Counted from the first letter of the stretch, positions 52,122 to 60,837 are shown. The stretch is DNA of 64,000 nt from Streptomyces spongiae (GCF_009377185.1 NZ_VJZC01000003.1:21156-85155), one strand, 5' to 3'. A program made the numbers and translations. Notes: a model not told the origin generated them from the letters alone.

Positions 52122-53051
52122 TCAGGCCTCCTGAGGCTGGACGGGGGTCGTGGTGAACTCGGCTTCCGAGGCCGTCAGATCGAGGTAGGCCTGCTCCAAT
52201 GTGCCCTCCTCGGCGGCGAGTTCCAGGATCGGCAGGCCCGCGCCGGAGGCGAGGGTGCCGATGTCCTCCACACGCGCCCGGTGCACCGTCCACCGCCCCT
52301 CGTCGTCCTCGCTCGCCTCGTAACCGTGCCGCGCGAGGAGCCCCCGCAGCGCCGGGCCGTCCGTCGTGCGCATCCGCACGCGGGGCTCCACGCGCGCCTC
52401 GATGAAGTCCCGCATGGGGGTGTCGGCGAGCAGCCGGCCACGGCCCAGGACGACCAAGTGGTCGGCGAAGGACGCGGTCTCGTTCATGAGGTGGCTGGAG
52501 ACGAGGACGGTGCGGCCCTCGCGGGCGAGGCGGCGCAGCACCTCACGGATCCAGATGATGCCTTCGGGGTCCAGACCGTTGGACGGCTCGTCGAGCAGCA
52601 CCACGGGCGGGTCACCGAGCAGGGCGGCCGCGATGCCAAGGCGCTGGCGCATCCCCAGGGAATACGTCTTCACGCGGCGCCGCGCGACCGAGGCCAGTCC
52701 GGTCTCCTCCAGCACCTCGTCGACGCGGCCGGGCCCGATGCGGTTGCTGACCGCGAGCGCCCGCAGATGGTCGCGGGCGGTCCGCGAACCGTGCGGCGCC
52801 TGCGCGTCGAGCAGGGCGCCCACATGGCGCAGGGGTTCGTCGAGCGTGGCGTAGGCGCGGCCGCCGACCGTGGCGGTGCCGGAGGTCGGGCGGTCCAGGC
52901 CGAGGACCAGGCGCAGGGTGGTGGACTTCCCGGCGCCGTTCGGGCCGAGGAAGCCCGTGACGCGGCCGGGGAGCACGCTGAAGGTCAGGTGGTCCACCGC
53001 GCGCTTGCTGCCGAACTCCTTGGTGAGGTCCTGTACGTCGATGCTGGTCAT
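52122..53051 (-). CDS. ABC transporter ATP-binding protein (DrrA/CcmA type)
   Basis: A 309-residue ATPase with Walker A GPNGAGKST, signature YSLGMRQRLGIAAALL, Walker B VVLLDEPSNGLD and SSHLMNE. The C-terminal ~80-residue extension is typical of drug-export ATPases paired with ABC-2 permeases. The start is the ATG at 53051; the longer frame has no homology. It lies back to back with a histidine-kinase gene across 109 bp that hold a CT-rich repeat (53087-53126), a possible response-regulator site. Confidence 0.93.
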   Translation of the reverse strand: MTSIDVQDLTKEFGSKRAVDHLTFSVLPGRVTGFLGPNGAGKSTTLRLVLGLDRPTSGTATVGGRAYATLDEPLRHVGALLDAQAPHGSRTARDHLRALAVSNRIGPGRVDEVLEETGLASVARRRVKTYSLGMRQRLGIAAALLGDPPVVLLDEPSNGLDPEGIIWIREVLRRLAREGRTVLVSSHLMNETASFADHLVVLGRGRLLADTPMRDFIEARVEPRVRMRTTDGPALRGLLARHGYEASEDDEGRWTVHRARVEDIGTLASGAGLPILELAAEEGTLEQAYLDLTASEAEFTTTPVQPQEA

Positions 53052-53086
53052 GGCACACAGCCTGGCCGTGGGAACGGGCCCGGTGC

Positions 53087-53126
53087 CTCCCCCGCGCGCG
53101 GAGACCGTCTCCCCCGCTCGGGGGAG
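53087..53126. promoter_or_regulatory. Candidate response-regulator binding site
   Basis: CTCCCCC occurs at 53087 and 53109, 22 bp (two helical turns) apart, and the second copy forms a perfect 7-bp dyad with GGGGGAG at 53120-53126. It lies between the divergent ABC-ATPase and histidine-kinase genes, where a NarL/LuxR-type regulator would be expected to bind. Confidence 0.4.
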
Positions 53127-53160
53127 GTCCGTTGTCAGTGGCCGCTGGCACGATGTCCCA

Positions 53161-54318
53161 ATGGCCCGCTTCCTGCGCCCGCTGCTCCGGGGGACGACGT
53201 ACACACGCTGGTTGCACCTGTGGGTGCCGATGCTGTTCGTCAGCGTGTGGATGTTCATCGACATCTCGAAGCCGTGGGTGCCCGCGCTGGTGGTGCTTCC
53301 GGTCGGGTTGATCCCGGCCGTGCGGCACGGCGAGGGCGTGCAGGCGCACTTGCTGCTGGTGCCGGGTGAGCGGGACTCGGGGATCTCCACGGCGCAGTCG
53401 GCGACGTGGCGCGATCGGCTGCGCACGGTGCTGTGGCTGGAAGTCCGTATGGCCCTGGGCGCGGTGGCCATGTTCAGCACCGTCTGGGGGCCGGTTCTCG
53501 CCTACGACCTGACGGGGGCGGCGTTCGGGCGCGTGCCGTACGACAACCCGCTGCTCAACCACATCACGCAGCCGCACTGGGCGTACGGCCTCCTCGCACC
53601 ACTCCCCCTGCTCGCCCTGTACGGCCTGGTCGTCGGTCTCGGCGAGCTGATCACGGCCATCGCGCGCCGCCTCCTCGGACCGTCCGCGGCCGAGCGGCTC
53701 GCCGCCCTGGAGGAGCGCACCGATCAGCTCCTGGAGCGCAACCGCATCGCCCGGGAGTTGCACGACTCCATCGGGCACGCGCTGACCGTGGCGGTGGTGC
53801 AGGCGGGCGCGGCGCGGGCCGCGGGCGACCCGGAGTTCACCGACCGGGCCCTGGGCGCCATCGAGGACACCGGCCGGGCCGCGCTGGAGGACCTGGAGCG
53901 GGTGCTCGGCGTCCTGCGCGAGGCGAACCGCCCGGTGAGCAGCCGCCCGACCCTGACCGAGGCCGACCGGCTGCTGGAGTCGGCGCGGGCCTCGGGTGCC
54001 AAGGTCGACGCCGAGCTGTCCGGGCCCCTGGAGACGGTGCCCGGCCCTGTCTCCCGCGAGGGGTACCGCATCCTCCAGGAGTCGCTCACGAATGTGCTGC
54101 GGCACGCCGGGAGCGTGCCCGTCCAGGTCCGTGTCGCGGTCGCGGACGGCTCCCTCGGCCTGGAGGTCCGTAATCCTCTGACGGCGGAGATACCCGGGCC
54201 GGGGCGGGGCAGCGGCCTGCGCGGGATACGGGAGCGCGCGGCGCTGCTCGGCGGCCGGGCGCACACGGGCCCGGACCGGGGCGACTGGCAGGTGCAGGTC
54301 GAGTTACCGCTGCGCTGA
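53161..54318 (+). CDS. Sensor histidine kinase (NarL/DesK-type, HisKA_3)
   Basis: A 385-residue membrane kinase. About four hydrophobic segments occupy residues 15-60 and 95-165. The phosphorylation site is the His of RIARELHDSIGHALTV, and the ATPase part ends with LRGIRERAALLGG. It resembles kinases that govern drug exporters in Streptomyces. The response-regulator gene follows 64 bp downstream. The likely target is the divergent ABC-2 transporter, possibly in response to cell-envelope or antibiotic stress; that is inferred from gene order. Confidence 0.9.
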   Translation: MARFLRPLLRGTTYTRWLHLWVPMLFVSVWMFIDISKPWVPALVVLPVGLIPAVRHGEGVQAHLLLVPGERDSGISTAQSATWRDRLRTVLWLEVRMALGAVAMFSTVWGPVLAYDLTGAAFGRVPYDNPLLNHITQPHWAYGLLAPLPLLALYGLVVGLGELITAIARRLLGPSAAERLAALEERTDQLLERNRIARELHDSIGHALTVAVVQAGAARAAGDPEFTDRALGAIEDTGRAALEDLERVLGVLREANRPVSSRPTLTEADRLLESARASGAKVDAELSGPLETVPGPVSREGYRILQESLTNVLRHAGSVPVQVRVAVADGSLGLEVRNPLTAEIPGPGRGSGLRGIRERAALLGGRAHTGPDRGDWQVQVELPLR

Positions 54319-54382
54319 CCGGCGGGGGCCGCGCGGGCTGGAAGCCGACCCCCGTACCGCACTGTTGATCTAGGCTGGCCGG

Positions 54383-55045
54383 ATGCCGGTCACCGTCCTG
54401 CTCGTCGATGACGAGCCCCTCGTTCGCGCGGGGCTGCGCGCCGTGCTGGAGGCGCAGTCCGACATCGAGGTCGTCGGGGAGGCGGCCGACGGGGCGGCGG
54501 TGATCCCCCTGGTGCGGCAGCTGCGGCCGGACGTCGTGGCGATGGACGTCCGCATGCCGCTGCTGGACGGTATCGAGGCCACGCGCGCGGTGCTGCGGAC
54601 GGTGCCGGAGCCTCCGAAGATCCTCGTGGTGACGACGTTCGAGAACGACGAGTACGTGTACGAGGCGCTACGGGCGGGCGCCGACGGGTTCCTGCTGAAG
54701 CGGGCGCGGCCGGCCGAGATCGTGCACGCGGTGCGGCTGGTGGCCGAGGGCGAGTCGCTGCTGTTCCCGGCGTCGGTGCGGCAGCTGGCCGCCGAGTACG
54801 GCGACGGTGGCGGGAACCGGGAGGCGCGGGTGGCCATGGAGCGGGCCGCGCTGACGGGGCGGGAGGCTGAGGTGCTGCGGCTGATGGCCCGTGGGCTGTC
54901 CAACGCGGAGATCGCCGGGCGGCTGGTCGTCGGCACGGAGACGGTGAAGTCGCACGTGAGCTCCGTCCTCGCGAAGCTCGGCGCCCGTGACCGTACCCAG
55001 GCCGTGATCGCGGCGTACGAGTCGGGGTTCGTGGCCCCGGGCTGA
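54383..55045 (+). CDS. LuxR/NarL-family response regulator
   Basis: A 220-residue regulator. The receiver domain (1-125) has LLVDDEP, the phospho-acceptor Asp in VVAMDVRMP, and a conserved Lys in FLLKRA. The C-terminal helix-turn-helix reads LTGREAEVLRLMARGLSNAEI and VKSHVSSVLAKLGARDRTQA. It pairs with the kinase just upstream. The ATG is preceded by TAGGCT six bases before and no ribosome binding site, so it might also have its own leaderless transcript. Confidence 0.93.
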   Translation: MPVTVLLVDDEPLVRAGLRAVLEAQSDIEVVGEAADGAAVIPLVRQLRPDVVAMDVRMPLLDGIEATRAVLRTVPEPPKILVVTTFENDEYVYEALRAGADGFLLKRARPAEIVHAVRLVAEGESLLFPASVRQLAAEYGDGGGNREARVAMERAALTGREAEVLRLMARGLSNAEIAGRLVVGTETVKSHVSSVLAKLGARDRTQAVIAAYESGFVAPG

Positions 55046-55167
55046 CGGGGCGCCCGCGCTCAGCCGGTCCGCGCCCGCCCACGGATCGGGACCGCGAGGC
55101 TCTCGCCGCGTTCGGCCAGGACGAGTACCATCCGGCCCCATACGCGCACGAGCTGGGAGGACGGACG

Positions 55168-56322
55168 TTGGGGCAGCTGACCGGCGGGGATCCCTCGTTG
55201 CTGCGGAGGATCAATTCGGCCGTGGTGCTGCACGCGCTGCGCGCCACGGAGCATGCCACGCTGACCGAGATCACCCGGGTGACCGGCCTGTCCCGGCCGA
55301 CGGTCGAGGGCGTGGTCGAGGGGCTGGTCGAAACCGGGCTCGTCGTGGAGCAGGCGGCCGAGGAGGGCGCGGCACGGCGGCAGGGGCGGCCCGCGCGGCG
55401 GTTCCGGTTCCGGGCGGAGGCCGGTCATCTGCTGGGCCTGGACATCGGCGCCCACCGGGTGACGGCGCTCCTCGCGGACCTGGACGGCCGGGTGCTGGGC
55501 ACGATGTCCAAGGACGTCGCCGAGAAGGCACCCGCGGACGAACGGCTGGAGCGGCTGCGCACGACGGTCGCGGAACTGCTGCGCCGCGTGGGCGTCTCCC
55601 GCGGCTCACTGCGCGCGGTCGGCGTGGGCAGCCCCGGGATCGTCGAGGCAGACGGCACGGTACGGCTGTGCACGGCGCTTCCCGGGTGGACGGGCCTGAA
55701 TCTGGGCGAGCGGCTCAGCCGTTCCTTCAAGTGCCCGGTGCTGGTCGAGAACGACGCCAACGCGGCGGCGGTCGCCGAACACTGGAAGGGCGCGGCCGTC
55801 GACTCCGACGACGTGGTGTTCGTGCTGGCGGGGCTGAGCCCCGGCGCCGGTTCGCTGATCGGCGGGCGGCTGCACCGGGGGTACGGCGGTGCGGCCGGGG
55901 AGATCGGCGCGCTCCATCTGATGGGACGCGGCGCCACGCCCGAGGCGCTGCTGTCGACCACGGACAAGCCCTTGCACCCGCTGGACGAGAAGGCGGTCGT
56001 CGAGATTCTCGCGCACGCGCGCGAGGGCGACGAACGGGCCCGCGCCGCTTTCGACCGCTTCACCGAGCGGCTCGTCCACGACGTGGCGGCGCTCGTCCTG
56101 GCCCTGGACCCCGAGCTGGTGGTCATCGGCGGCTGGGCGCCCGGCCTGGACGACATGCTCGATCCCCTGCGCCACGAGTTGGCTCGCTGCTGCCTCCGCC
56201 CGCCCAGGGTGACGCTGTCGAGGCTGGGCGAGGCGGCCGTCGCCACGGGGGCGCTGCGGCTGGCGCTGGACCATGTGGAGGAGGAACTGTTCGCGGTGGG
56301 GAGTACGGGGGCGCTCCGCTGA
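55168..56322 (+). CDS. ROK-family transcriptional repressor
   Basis: A 384-residue ROK regulator. The N-terminal winged helix (LLRRINSAVVLHALR, ATLTEITRVTGLSRPTVEGVVEGL) is followed by the sugar-kinase-like part (LLGLDIGAHRVTALL, VLVENDANAAAVAEHW, GYGGAAGEIGAL). The zinc-binding cysteine motif (CGQxGCxE) is missing, so sugar or DNA binding may differ from typical members. The start is a TTG at 55168 just after GGGAGGAC. It probably controls sugar uptake or use, but no transporter genes are next to it. Confidence 0.88.
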   Translation: MGQLTGGDPSLLRRINSAVVLHALRATEHATLTEITRVTGLSRPTVEGVVEGLVETGLVVEQAAEEGAARRQGRPARRFRFRAEAGHLLGLDIGAHRVTALLADLDGRVLGTMSKDVAEKAPADERLERLRTTVAELLRRVGVSRGSLRAVGVGSPGIVEADGTVRLCTALPGWTGLNLGERLSRSFKCPVLVENDANAAAVAEHWKGAAVDSDDVVFVLAGLSPGAGSLIGGRLHRGYGGAAGEIGALHLMGRGATPEALLSTTDKPLHPLDEKAVVEILAHAREGDERARAAFDRFTERLVHDVAALVLALDPELVVIGGWAPGLDDMLDPLRHELARCCLRPPRVTLSRLGEAAVATGALRLALDHVEEELFAVGSTGALR

Positions 56323-56409
56323 GAGCGCCGTCTGTGTGACCGTGACATTGCGGCTGCGGGCTGTGTGTGGCTGAGCGCGCCCACGCGGCGGAGCCGCATA
56401 TCGACACAG

Positions 56410-56435
56410 CCCCGCGCCCCTATCGGGGCGCGGGG
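56410..56435. terminator. Bidirectional terminator between ROK and GntR genes
   Basis: CCCCGCGCCCC-TATC-GGGGCGCGGGG is a perfect 11-bp stem with a four-base loop. It lies directly after the stop of the minus-strand GntR gene and 88 bp after the plus-strand ROK gene, so it can end transcription from both sides. Confidence 0.8.
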
Positions 56436-57197
56436 TCAGGAAGCGCGGCGCTCCTGGCCGTGGTGGATCTCGACGCCGCCGGAGGCGCCGAAGGTCAGCC
56501 GGCAGGTGTCGGCGCGGTAGGTGGCCACGGAGACCGCCGCCGTGCGTCCCCCGGCGAAGAAGCGGGTCGTGACGACGAGGACGGGGGCGCCGGGCAGCCG
56601 GTCGAGCTCCTTGGCGTCCTCCGCGCTGGCCGAGCCGAGCTCCACCGCACGGTCCTGGCCCTCCAGCTCCAGGTGCTGGAGCTCGCGCAGCACCGCACGC
56701 GCGCGGGCCGTGACGGAGGGTGTGTCTATGGCGGGGAGAGCGGCCACGGAGGACGCCGGCACGTAGAGCAGCTCGGCGGCCACGGGCTGGCCGCGGCTCA
56801 CCCGGGAGCGGCGCACGGTGTGCACCTGCTCGCCGTGGACGGACTCGAGGATGTGGGCCACCGCCGGGGGCGGGGGCGCCATCGCGCAGTCGGCGGGCTG
56901 CCAGGCGTCGTCGGCCGCGCCCGGCCAGGTCTGCTCCTCGGTTCCGACGGCCACGCCCATGCGCGGCGGGGCGACCGTGGTACCGACGCCGCGGCGGCGC
57001 TGCAGCCGGCCCTCCAGTTCGAGCTGCTCCAATGCCTGGCGGAGAGTGGCACGTGCCACTCCGAACCGGGCGGCGAGGTCACGTTCGTTGGGCAGGATCT
57101 CGCCCACCGAGAACTCGGAGTCCAATGCCTCACTGAGCACGGTCTTGAGATGCCAGTACTTCGGCTCCGGCACCGTTTCCAGCTGCGTGGTCCCCAC
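56436..57197 (-). CDS. GntR-family regulator, HutC subfamily (DasR-like)
   Basis: A 253-residue regulator. The winged helix is at 12-75 (NERDLAARFGVARATLRQALEQL then GRLQRRRGVGTTV), followed by a UTRA ligand domain (about 95-245), which places it in the HutC/DasR group. The start is a GTG at 57197. The gene has a clear promoter upstream with a TTGGTCAAGACCAA palindrome over the -35, close to the DasR-type site, so it most likely represses itself. Whether it is a true DasR (amino-sugar) regulator or a paralogue is not clear from sequence. Confidence 0.9.
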   Translation of the reverse strand: MGTTQLETVPEPKYWHLKTVLSEALDSEFSVGEILPNERDLAARFGVARATLRQALEQLELEGRLQRRRGVGTTVAPPRMGVAVGTEEQTWPGAADDAWQPADCAMAPPPPAVAHILESVHGEQVHTVRRSRVSRGQPVAAELLYVPASSVAALPAIDTPSVTARARAVLRELQHLELEGQDRAVELGSASAEDAKELDRLPGAPVLVVTTRFFAGGRTAAVSVATYRADTCRLTFGASGGVEIHHGQERRAS

Positions 57198-57275
57198 CCT
57201 GTCCTCCGCGTTTCGCCGTGGCCCGGCGGCGTTTTGGCGCCCTTGTTTATTAAAGGTTGTTGCACTTTCTCTGCG

Positions 57276-57304
57276 ACCATAAGGCGGGCCCCACCCTTGG
57301 TCAA
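57276..57304 (-). promoter_or_regulatory. Promoter of the GntR gene
   Basis: On the minus strand, TTGACC (57304-57299) and TATGGT (57281-57276) are separated by 17 bases, a near-ideal HrdB-type promoter. Transcription would start near 57269, leaving a leader of about 70 bases before the GTG. Confidence 0.7.
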
Positions 57305-57310
57305 GACCAA
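57297..57310. promoter_or_regulatory. GntR/HutC-type operator (dre-like)
   Basis: TTGGTCAAGACCAA is a perfect palindrome that overlaps the -35 of the GntR promoter. It matches the TGGTxxxxACCA core known for HutC-type regulators such as DasR. Binding here would block RNA polymerase, giving negative autoregulation. Confidence 0.7.
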
Positions 57311-57326
57311 TCCTCGTACGCGGCGG

Positions 57327-58223
57327 TCACCGGTCGAGCGGCAGGGACAGCAACTTCTCCGGGTTGCGCATGATGTAGACCCACTGAATGCGGCCGTCCG
57401 CGACGTCGAGTTGGAACACGCTGTCGACCTTGTCGCCGGACAGGACGACCGCCGCGACGGCACCGTTGATCTCCATGAAGCGGAACGACGCGTCCGGTAC
57501 GCCCTTCCGGGCCGCGCCGTGCACGAACCGCCCCACCTTGTCGGCCGATTCCAGGACCCGAACGGGCGCCTTGGCGAGGCCGCCGCTGTCGCCCATCAGG
57601 CGGACGTCGGGGGCCAGCAGCGACATGAGGCCCTCCAGGTCGCCCTCCGCCGCCGCGGCGAGGAACCGCTCGGTCATCTCGCGGCGCTCGGCCGGGTCCA
57701 CCTCGTAGCGCGGCCGCCGCTCGTCCACGTGCCTGCGGGCCCGGCCGGCGAGTTGGCGCACGGCCGCCTCGCTGCGGTCGAGGACGGCCGCGATGTCGGC
57801 GTACGGGTAGCCGAATGCCTCGCGGAGGACGAAGACCGCGCGCTCCAGGGGTGACAGGGATTCCAGCACCACGAGGACGGCCAGCGAGACGGAGTCGGCG
57901 AGCACGGCCCGTTCGGCGGCGTCCGGGACGGTGTCCGCGAAGTCGGTGACGTACGGCTCGGGCAGCCAGGGGCCGACGTACGCCTCGTTGCGCGACTTCA
58001 CGTGGCGCAGCCGGTCGATGGCGAGCCGGGTGGTGACCCGGACGAGGTAGCCGCGCGGTTCGCGCACCTCCGAGCGGTCGGCGCCGGACCAGCGCAACCA
58101 TGCCTCCTGGACCACGTCCTCCGCGTCGGCCACCCGCCCGAGCATGCGATAGGCGACGCCCATCAGGACGGGACGGTGCTCTTCGAAGACCTCGGTCGCG
58201 GTGTCGGTGGTCACGCTCTCCAT
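57327..58223 (-). CDS. ECF sigma factor with SnoaL-like C-terminal domain (SigJ/ECF41 type)
   Basis: A 298-residue sigma factor. Region 2 is FEEHRPVLMGVAYRMLGRVADAEDVVQEAWLRW and region 4 is SLSPLERAVFVLREAFGYPY with DRSEAAVRQLAGRARR. The linker WLPEP and the fused C-terminal SnoaL-like domain (about 180-295, with GDSGGLAK) are the marks of the ECF41 group, whose C-terminal domain acts in place of an anti-sigma factor. The usual partner, a carboxymuconolactone decarboxylase or oxidoreductase gene, is not adjacent here. The start overlaps the end of the EamA gene by 13 bases. Confidence 0.92.
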   Translation of the reverse strand: MESVTTDTATEVFEEHRPVLMGVAYRMLGRVADAEDVVQEAWLRWSGADRSEVREPRGYLVRVTTRLAIDRLRHVKSRNEAYVGPWLPEPYVTDFADTVPDAAERAVLADSVSLAVLVVLESLSPLERAVFVLREAFGYPYADIAAVLDRSEAAVRQLAGRARRHVDERRPRYEVDPAERREMTERFLAAAAEGDLEGLMSLLAPDVRLMGDSGGLAKAPVRVLESADKVGRFVHGAARKGVPDASFRFMEINGAVAAVVLSGDKVDSVFQLDVADGRIQWVYIMRNPEKLLSLPLDR

Positions 58224-59011
58224 CCCAACCGACGGGTGCCGCCCTGTCCAGGCGAGTCCACCACCAAGGGATCGGGCGCGGAACGTGCGGGGGCCCTGGA
58301 CCCCAGGGCGACCCCCGCGCCGACCAGGGCGCTGCCGAGTGCCTGCGCCATGCCGTACGAGCCCGTGCCGACGAGTGGGGCGGTGCAGGCGGCGGCCACC
58401 GGGATCAGGCCGGAGAAGAGCGTGGCGCGCTCCGCGCCGATGCGCTCCATGCCCATGTACCAGCAGACGAAGCCGATGACGGTGACGACCGCCGCCTGCC
58501 ACAGCAGCGCGGCCGTCTCGGTCGTGTCGGGCGTGCGCAGCCAGGCGGTGCCGTCGGTGAGGACACCGGCCGCCGCCGACTCGACCGCGGCGATCCCGCA
58601 CACCGTGGCCGACAGCAGTCGTGGCCCGAGCGGTCGCAGCACCGGCACGGCGAGCACCGCGAAGCCGACCTCCCCTGCCAGCGCGCACAGGGAGAAGGCG
58701 ATTCCGGCGCCGTCGGTACGGCCCCACCCCTGGACGGTGAACGCGCCCGCCGCGACGAGTGACGCGCCGTACAGGACGAGCCGCTGTGGACGACGTCCCT
58801 CCATGAGGGGGACGGCCACGGCGACGACCACGGGCGCACAGCCCACGAAGACACCTGGTACGGCGGGTTCCGCGGTGCGCTCGGCGGCGATCACCGCGAG
58901 GTTGAACCCGACCATGCCAACGGCCGCGAGCAGCGCCAGTCTCGCCCACTGACGTGGGGTCAGCCGCCGCAGGGGTGCCGTGCCGCCGCGGCCGACCAGC
59001 GGGAGGAGCAA
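58211..59011 (-). CDS. EamA/DMT-superfamily transporter (start uncertain)
   Basis: At least 266 residues with about nine hydrophobic segments and two EamA repeats, typical of small-metabolite exporters. The TTG at 59011 is only the first conventional start in frame. Clear coding sense continues upstream as LLTALACVLVGASFTANSVL and YAGGQFLRYG, but that extension meets a TAG at about 59156 with no ATG, GTG or TTG. An ATG at 59151 is in a different frame. Either a non-standard start is used or a one-base indel lies between about 59125 and 59151. The divergent MocR gene suggests control by a PLP-type regulator. Confidence 0.75.
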   Translation of the reverse strand: MLLPLVGRGGTAPLRRLTPRQWARLALLAAVGMVGFNLAVIAAERTAEPAVPGVFVGCAPVVVAVAVPLMEGRRPQRLVLYGASLVAAGAFTVQGWGRTDGAGIAFSLCALAGEVGFAVLAVPVLRPLGPRLLSATVCGIAAVESAAAGVLTDGTAWLRTPDTTETAALLWQAAVVTVIGFVCWYMGMERIGAERATLFSGLIPVAAACTAPLVGTGSYGMAQALGSALVGAGVALGSRAPARSAPDPLVVDSPGQGGTRRLGWRA

Positions 59012-59175
59012 CAGGCAGGCGAGGCCGTAGCGCAGGAACTGGCCGCCCGCGTACGGGTAGTCGCCGAGGACGCTGTTGGCGGTGAAGGAGGCGCCGACGA
59101 GGACGCAGGCGAGGGCGGTGAGGAGGGTCCGCGGGTGGTCGTGGCGTTCATGGCGGTGACGCTATGAAGGGAAGC

Positions 59176-59192
59176 GGTCCGGTTTAAGGTCC
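59176..59192. promoter_or_regulatory. Candidate MocR operator (GGTCC direct repeat)
   Basis: GGTCC at 59176-59180 and again at 59188-59192, with TTTAA between them, lies in the short gap between the divergent EamA and MocR genes. Direct repeats with such a spacing are the usual MocR/PdxR-type sites, so joint control of both genes is plausible. Confidence 0.45.
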
Positions 59193-59198
59193 ACTTTC

Positions 59199-60656
59199 AT
59201 GACGTCATCGGGGACCAGTTCGGGCGAGGCGCACGGTCCGCCGGCGGATTCCGCTCCATGGACGGCCGCGTGGGAGCTGCTCCTGCCGGCCGCCTCCGCG
59301 CCGGCACGCGCGCGTGGGCGCACGTTGCAGGCGGCGCTGCGCGAGGCGGTCCGCACGGGACGGCTCGCGCCCGGCACGCGGTTGCCGTCCAGCCGTGAAC
59401 TGGCCGCCGATCTCGGTGTGTCGAGGGGGCTGGTGACGGAGGCGTACGAGCAGCTGACCGCCGAGGGGTATCTGCGCAGCGACCGGGGCGCGGGCACCTG
59501 GGTGGGGGACGCGGTACGGTCCGCACGCCCCCGCGCACGTGACCTCGCACCGCGCTCCCCCGGCGCCCGCGCCGACTTCCTCCCCGGGACACCGGATCTC
59601 TCGCTGTTCCCACGCGCCGCCTGGGCGGCCGCACAGCGCGGAGTGCTCGCCGAACTCCCGCACCACGCGCTGGGCTACCCGGATCCACGCGGGCTGCCCC
59701 GGCTGCGTACGGCGCTCGCGGAACTGCTCGCGCGGCGCCGGGGTGTGGTCGCGGACCCGGAACGGATCGTGGTGGTCTCGGGCGTGGCCCAGGCGACGGC
59801 CCTGCTCGGTTTCGTGCTCCACGCGCGCGGGGTGCGCACCGTCGGCGTCGAGGACCCGGGGAGCCCCCAGCACGACGCCCTGTACGCCGCGGCCGGCGTC
59901 GGCACCATACCGCTGCCGCTGGACGCGGAGGGAATGGCCACCGGTCCGCTGCGGGAGGCGGGCGTACGGGTCGTGGTGACCACGCCCGCCCACCAGTTCC
60001 CGACCGGGATCGCGTACTCGGCGCGCCGGCGGGCCGAACTGCTCGACTGGGCGCGCGCGGTGGACGGGCTGGTCGTCGAGGACGACTACGACGGGGACTT
60101 CCGCTACGACCGTGCGCCCGTGGGGGCGCTCCAGGGCCTCGACCCCGAGCGGGTGGCGTACACCGGGTCCGTCAGCAAGTCCCTCGCCCCGGGGCTGCGG
60201 CTCGGCTGGCTGCTCGTCCCCCGGGCGCTGGCCGAGGAGGTCGTGGAGCGGAAGCGGACCATGGACCTCGGCCATCCGACGATCGACCAGGCGGTGTTCG
60301 CCCGCTTCGTCGAACGGGGCGACTACGACCGGCAGTTGCGGCGCTGCCAGCGCGCCTACCGGGAGCGGCGCGACGCGCTCGTGTCCGCCCTGGAGGAGCA
60401 CCTGCCGGGCACCGAGGTGTCCGGGATCGCGGCGGGGCTGCACGTCATCGCCGCACTGCCCAACGCGTACGGGCCGCTGGAGAGGTTCGTGGGGCGTGCG
60501 GGGGCGGCCGGGGTCTCGGTGCGTCCGCTCGCGGACCACGGGCGGGTTCCGGACGACGGGGTGCGGTTGGTACTGGGGTACGCGCATCTGTCGCCTGCGC
60601 GGATTCGTGAGGGTGTGCGGCTGTTGGCGCACGCGGTCGCCCCCGGCGCGGTGTGA
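59199..60656 (+). CDS. MocR/PdxR-type regulator (GntR HTH fused to aminotransferase fold)
   Basis: A 485-residue regulator. The winged helix at about 40-110 reads LQAALREAVRTGRLAPGTRL with SRELAADLGVSRGLVTEAYEQL. The aminotransferase-like part has VVSGVAQATALL, VEDDYDGDFRYDR and the PLP lysine in GSVSKSLAPGLRLGW. Such regulators sense PLP or amino-acid adducts. The divergent EamA transporter is the likely target. The stop codon falls inside a set of three near-identical 20-22-bp repeats (60642-60704). Confidence 0.92.
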   Translation: MTSSGTSSGEAHGPPADSAPWTAAWELLLPAASAPARARGRTLQAALREAVRTGRLAPGTRLPSSRELAADLGVSRGLVTEAYEQLTAEGYLRSDRGAGTWVGDAVRSARPRARDLAPRSPGARADFLPGTPDLSLFPRAAWAAAQRGVLAELPHHALGYPDPRGLPRLRTALAELLARRRGVVADPERIVVVSGVAQATALLGFVLHARGVRTVGVEDPGSPQHDALYAAAGVGTIPLPLDAEGMATGPLREAGVRVVVTTPAHQFPTGIAYSARRRAELLDWARAVDGLVVEDDYDGDFRYDRAPVGALQGLDPERVAYTGSVSKSLAPGLRLGWLLVPRALAEEVVERKRTMDLGHPTIDQAVFARFVERGDYDRQLRRCQRAYRERRDALVSALEEHLPGTEVSGIAAGLHVIAALPNAYGPLERFVGRAGAAGVSVRPLADHGRVPDDGVRLVLGYAHLSPARIREGVRLLAHAVAPGAV

Positions 60657-60704
60657 GGACGCCCGGCACGGTGTGAAGACGGGCCCGGCGCGGTGTGAGG
60701 ATGC
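60642..60704 (+). repeat. Three tandem ~20-bp repeats across the MocR stop
   Basis: The unit CCCGGCGCGGTGTGAGGACG begins at 60642 and recurs with one or two changes at 60662 and 60684. The first copy contains the last codons and stop of the MocR gene. It looks like recent slippage or local duplication; each unit repeats the TGA. Confidence 0.75.
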
Positions 60705-60751
60705 GACGCGCCCGGAGCCGTACACCGGTTCCCTTTCTCCCTGGGCCAGTT

Positions 60752-60773
60752 GTTCACTTGTGGTTTCCGTGTG
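60752..60773 (+). promoter_or_regulatory. Candidate PHO box upstream of phoD
   Basis: Two consecutive 11-base units, GTTCACTTGTG and GTTTCCGTGTG, resemble the direct-repeat units bound by PhoP in Streptomyces (GTTCACC-type). They lie about 65 bp before the phosphatase start, where PhoP activation would be expected. Confidence 0.5.
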
Positions 60774-60837
60774 CGCCTCGGTGCACCAGTAGTTGTGGCG
60801 TTGCACATTGGCCGGATCCGTCCCTGGAGGCGCATTC

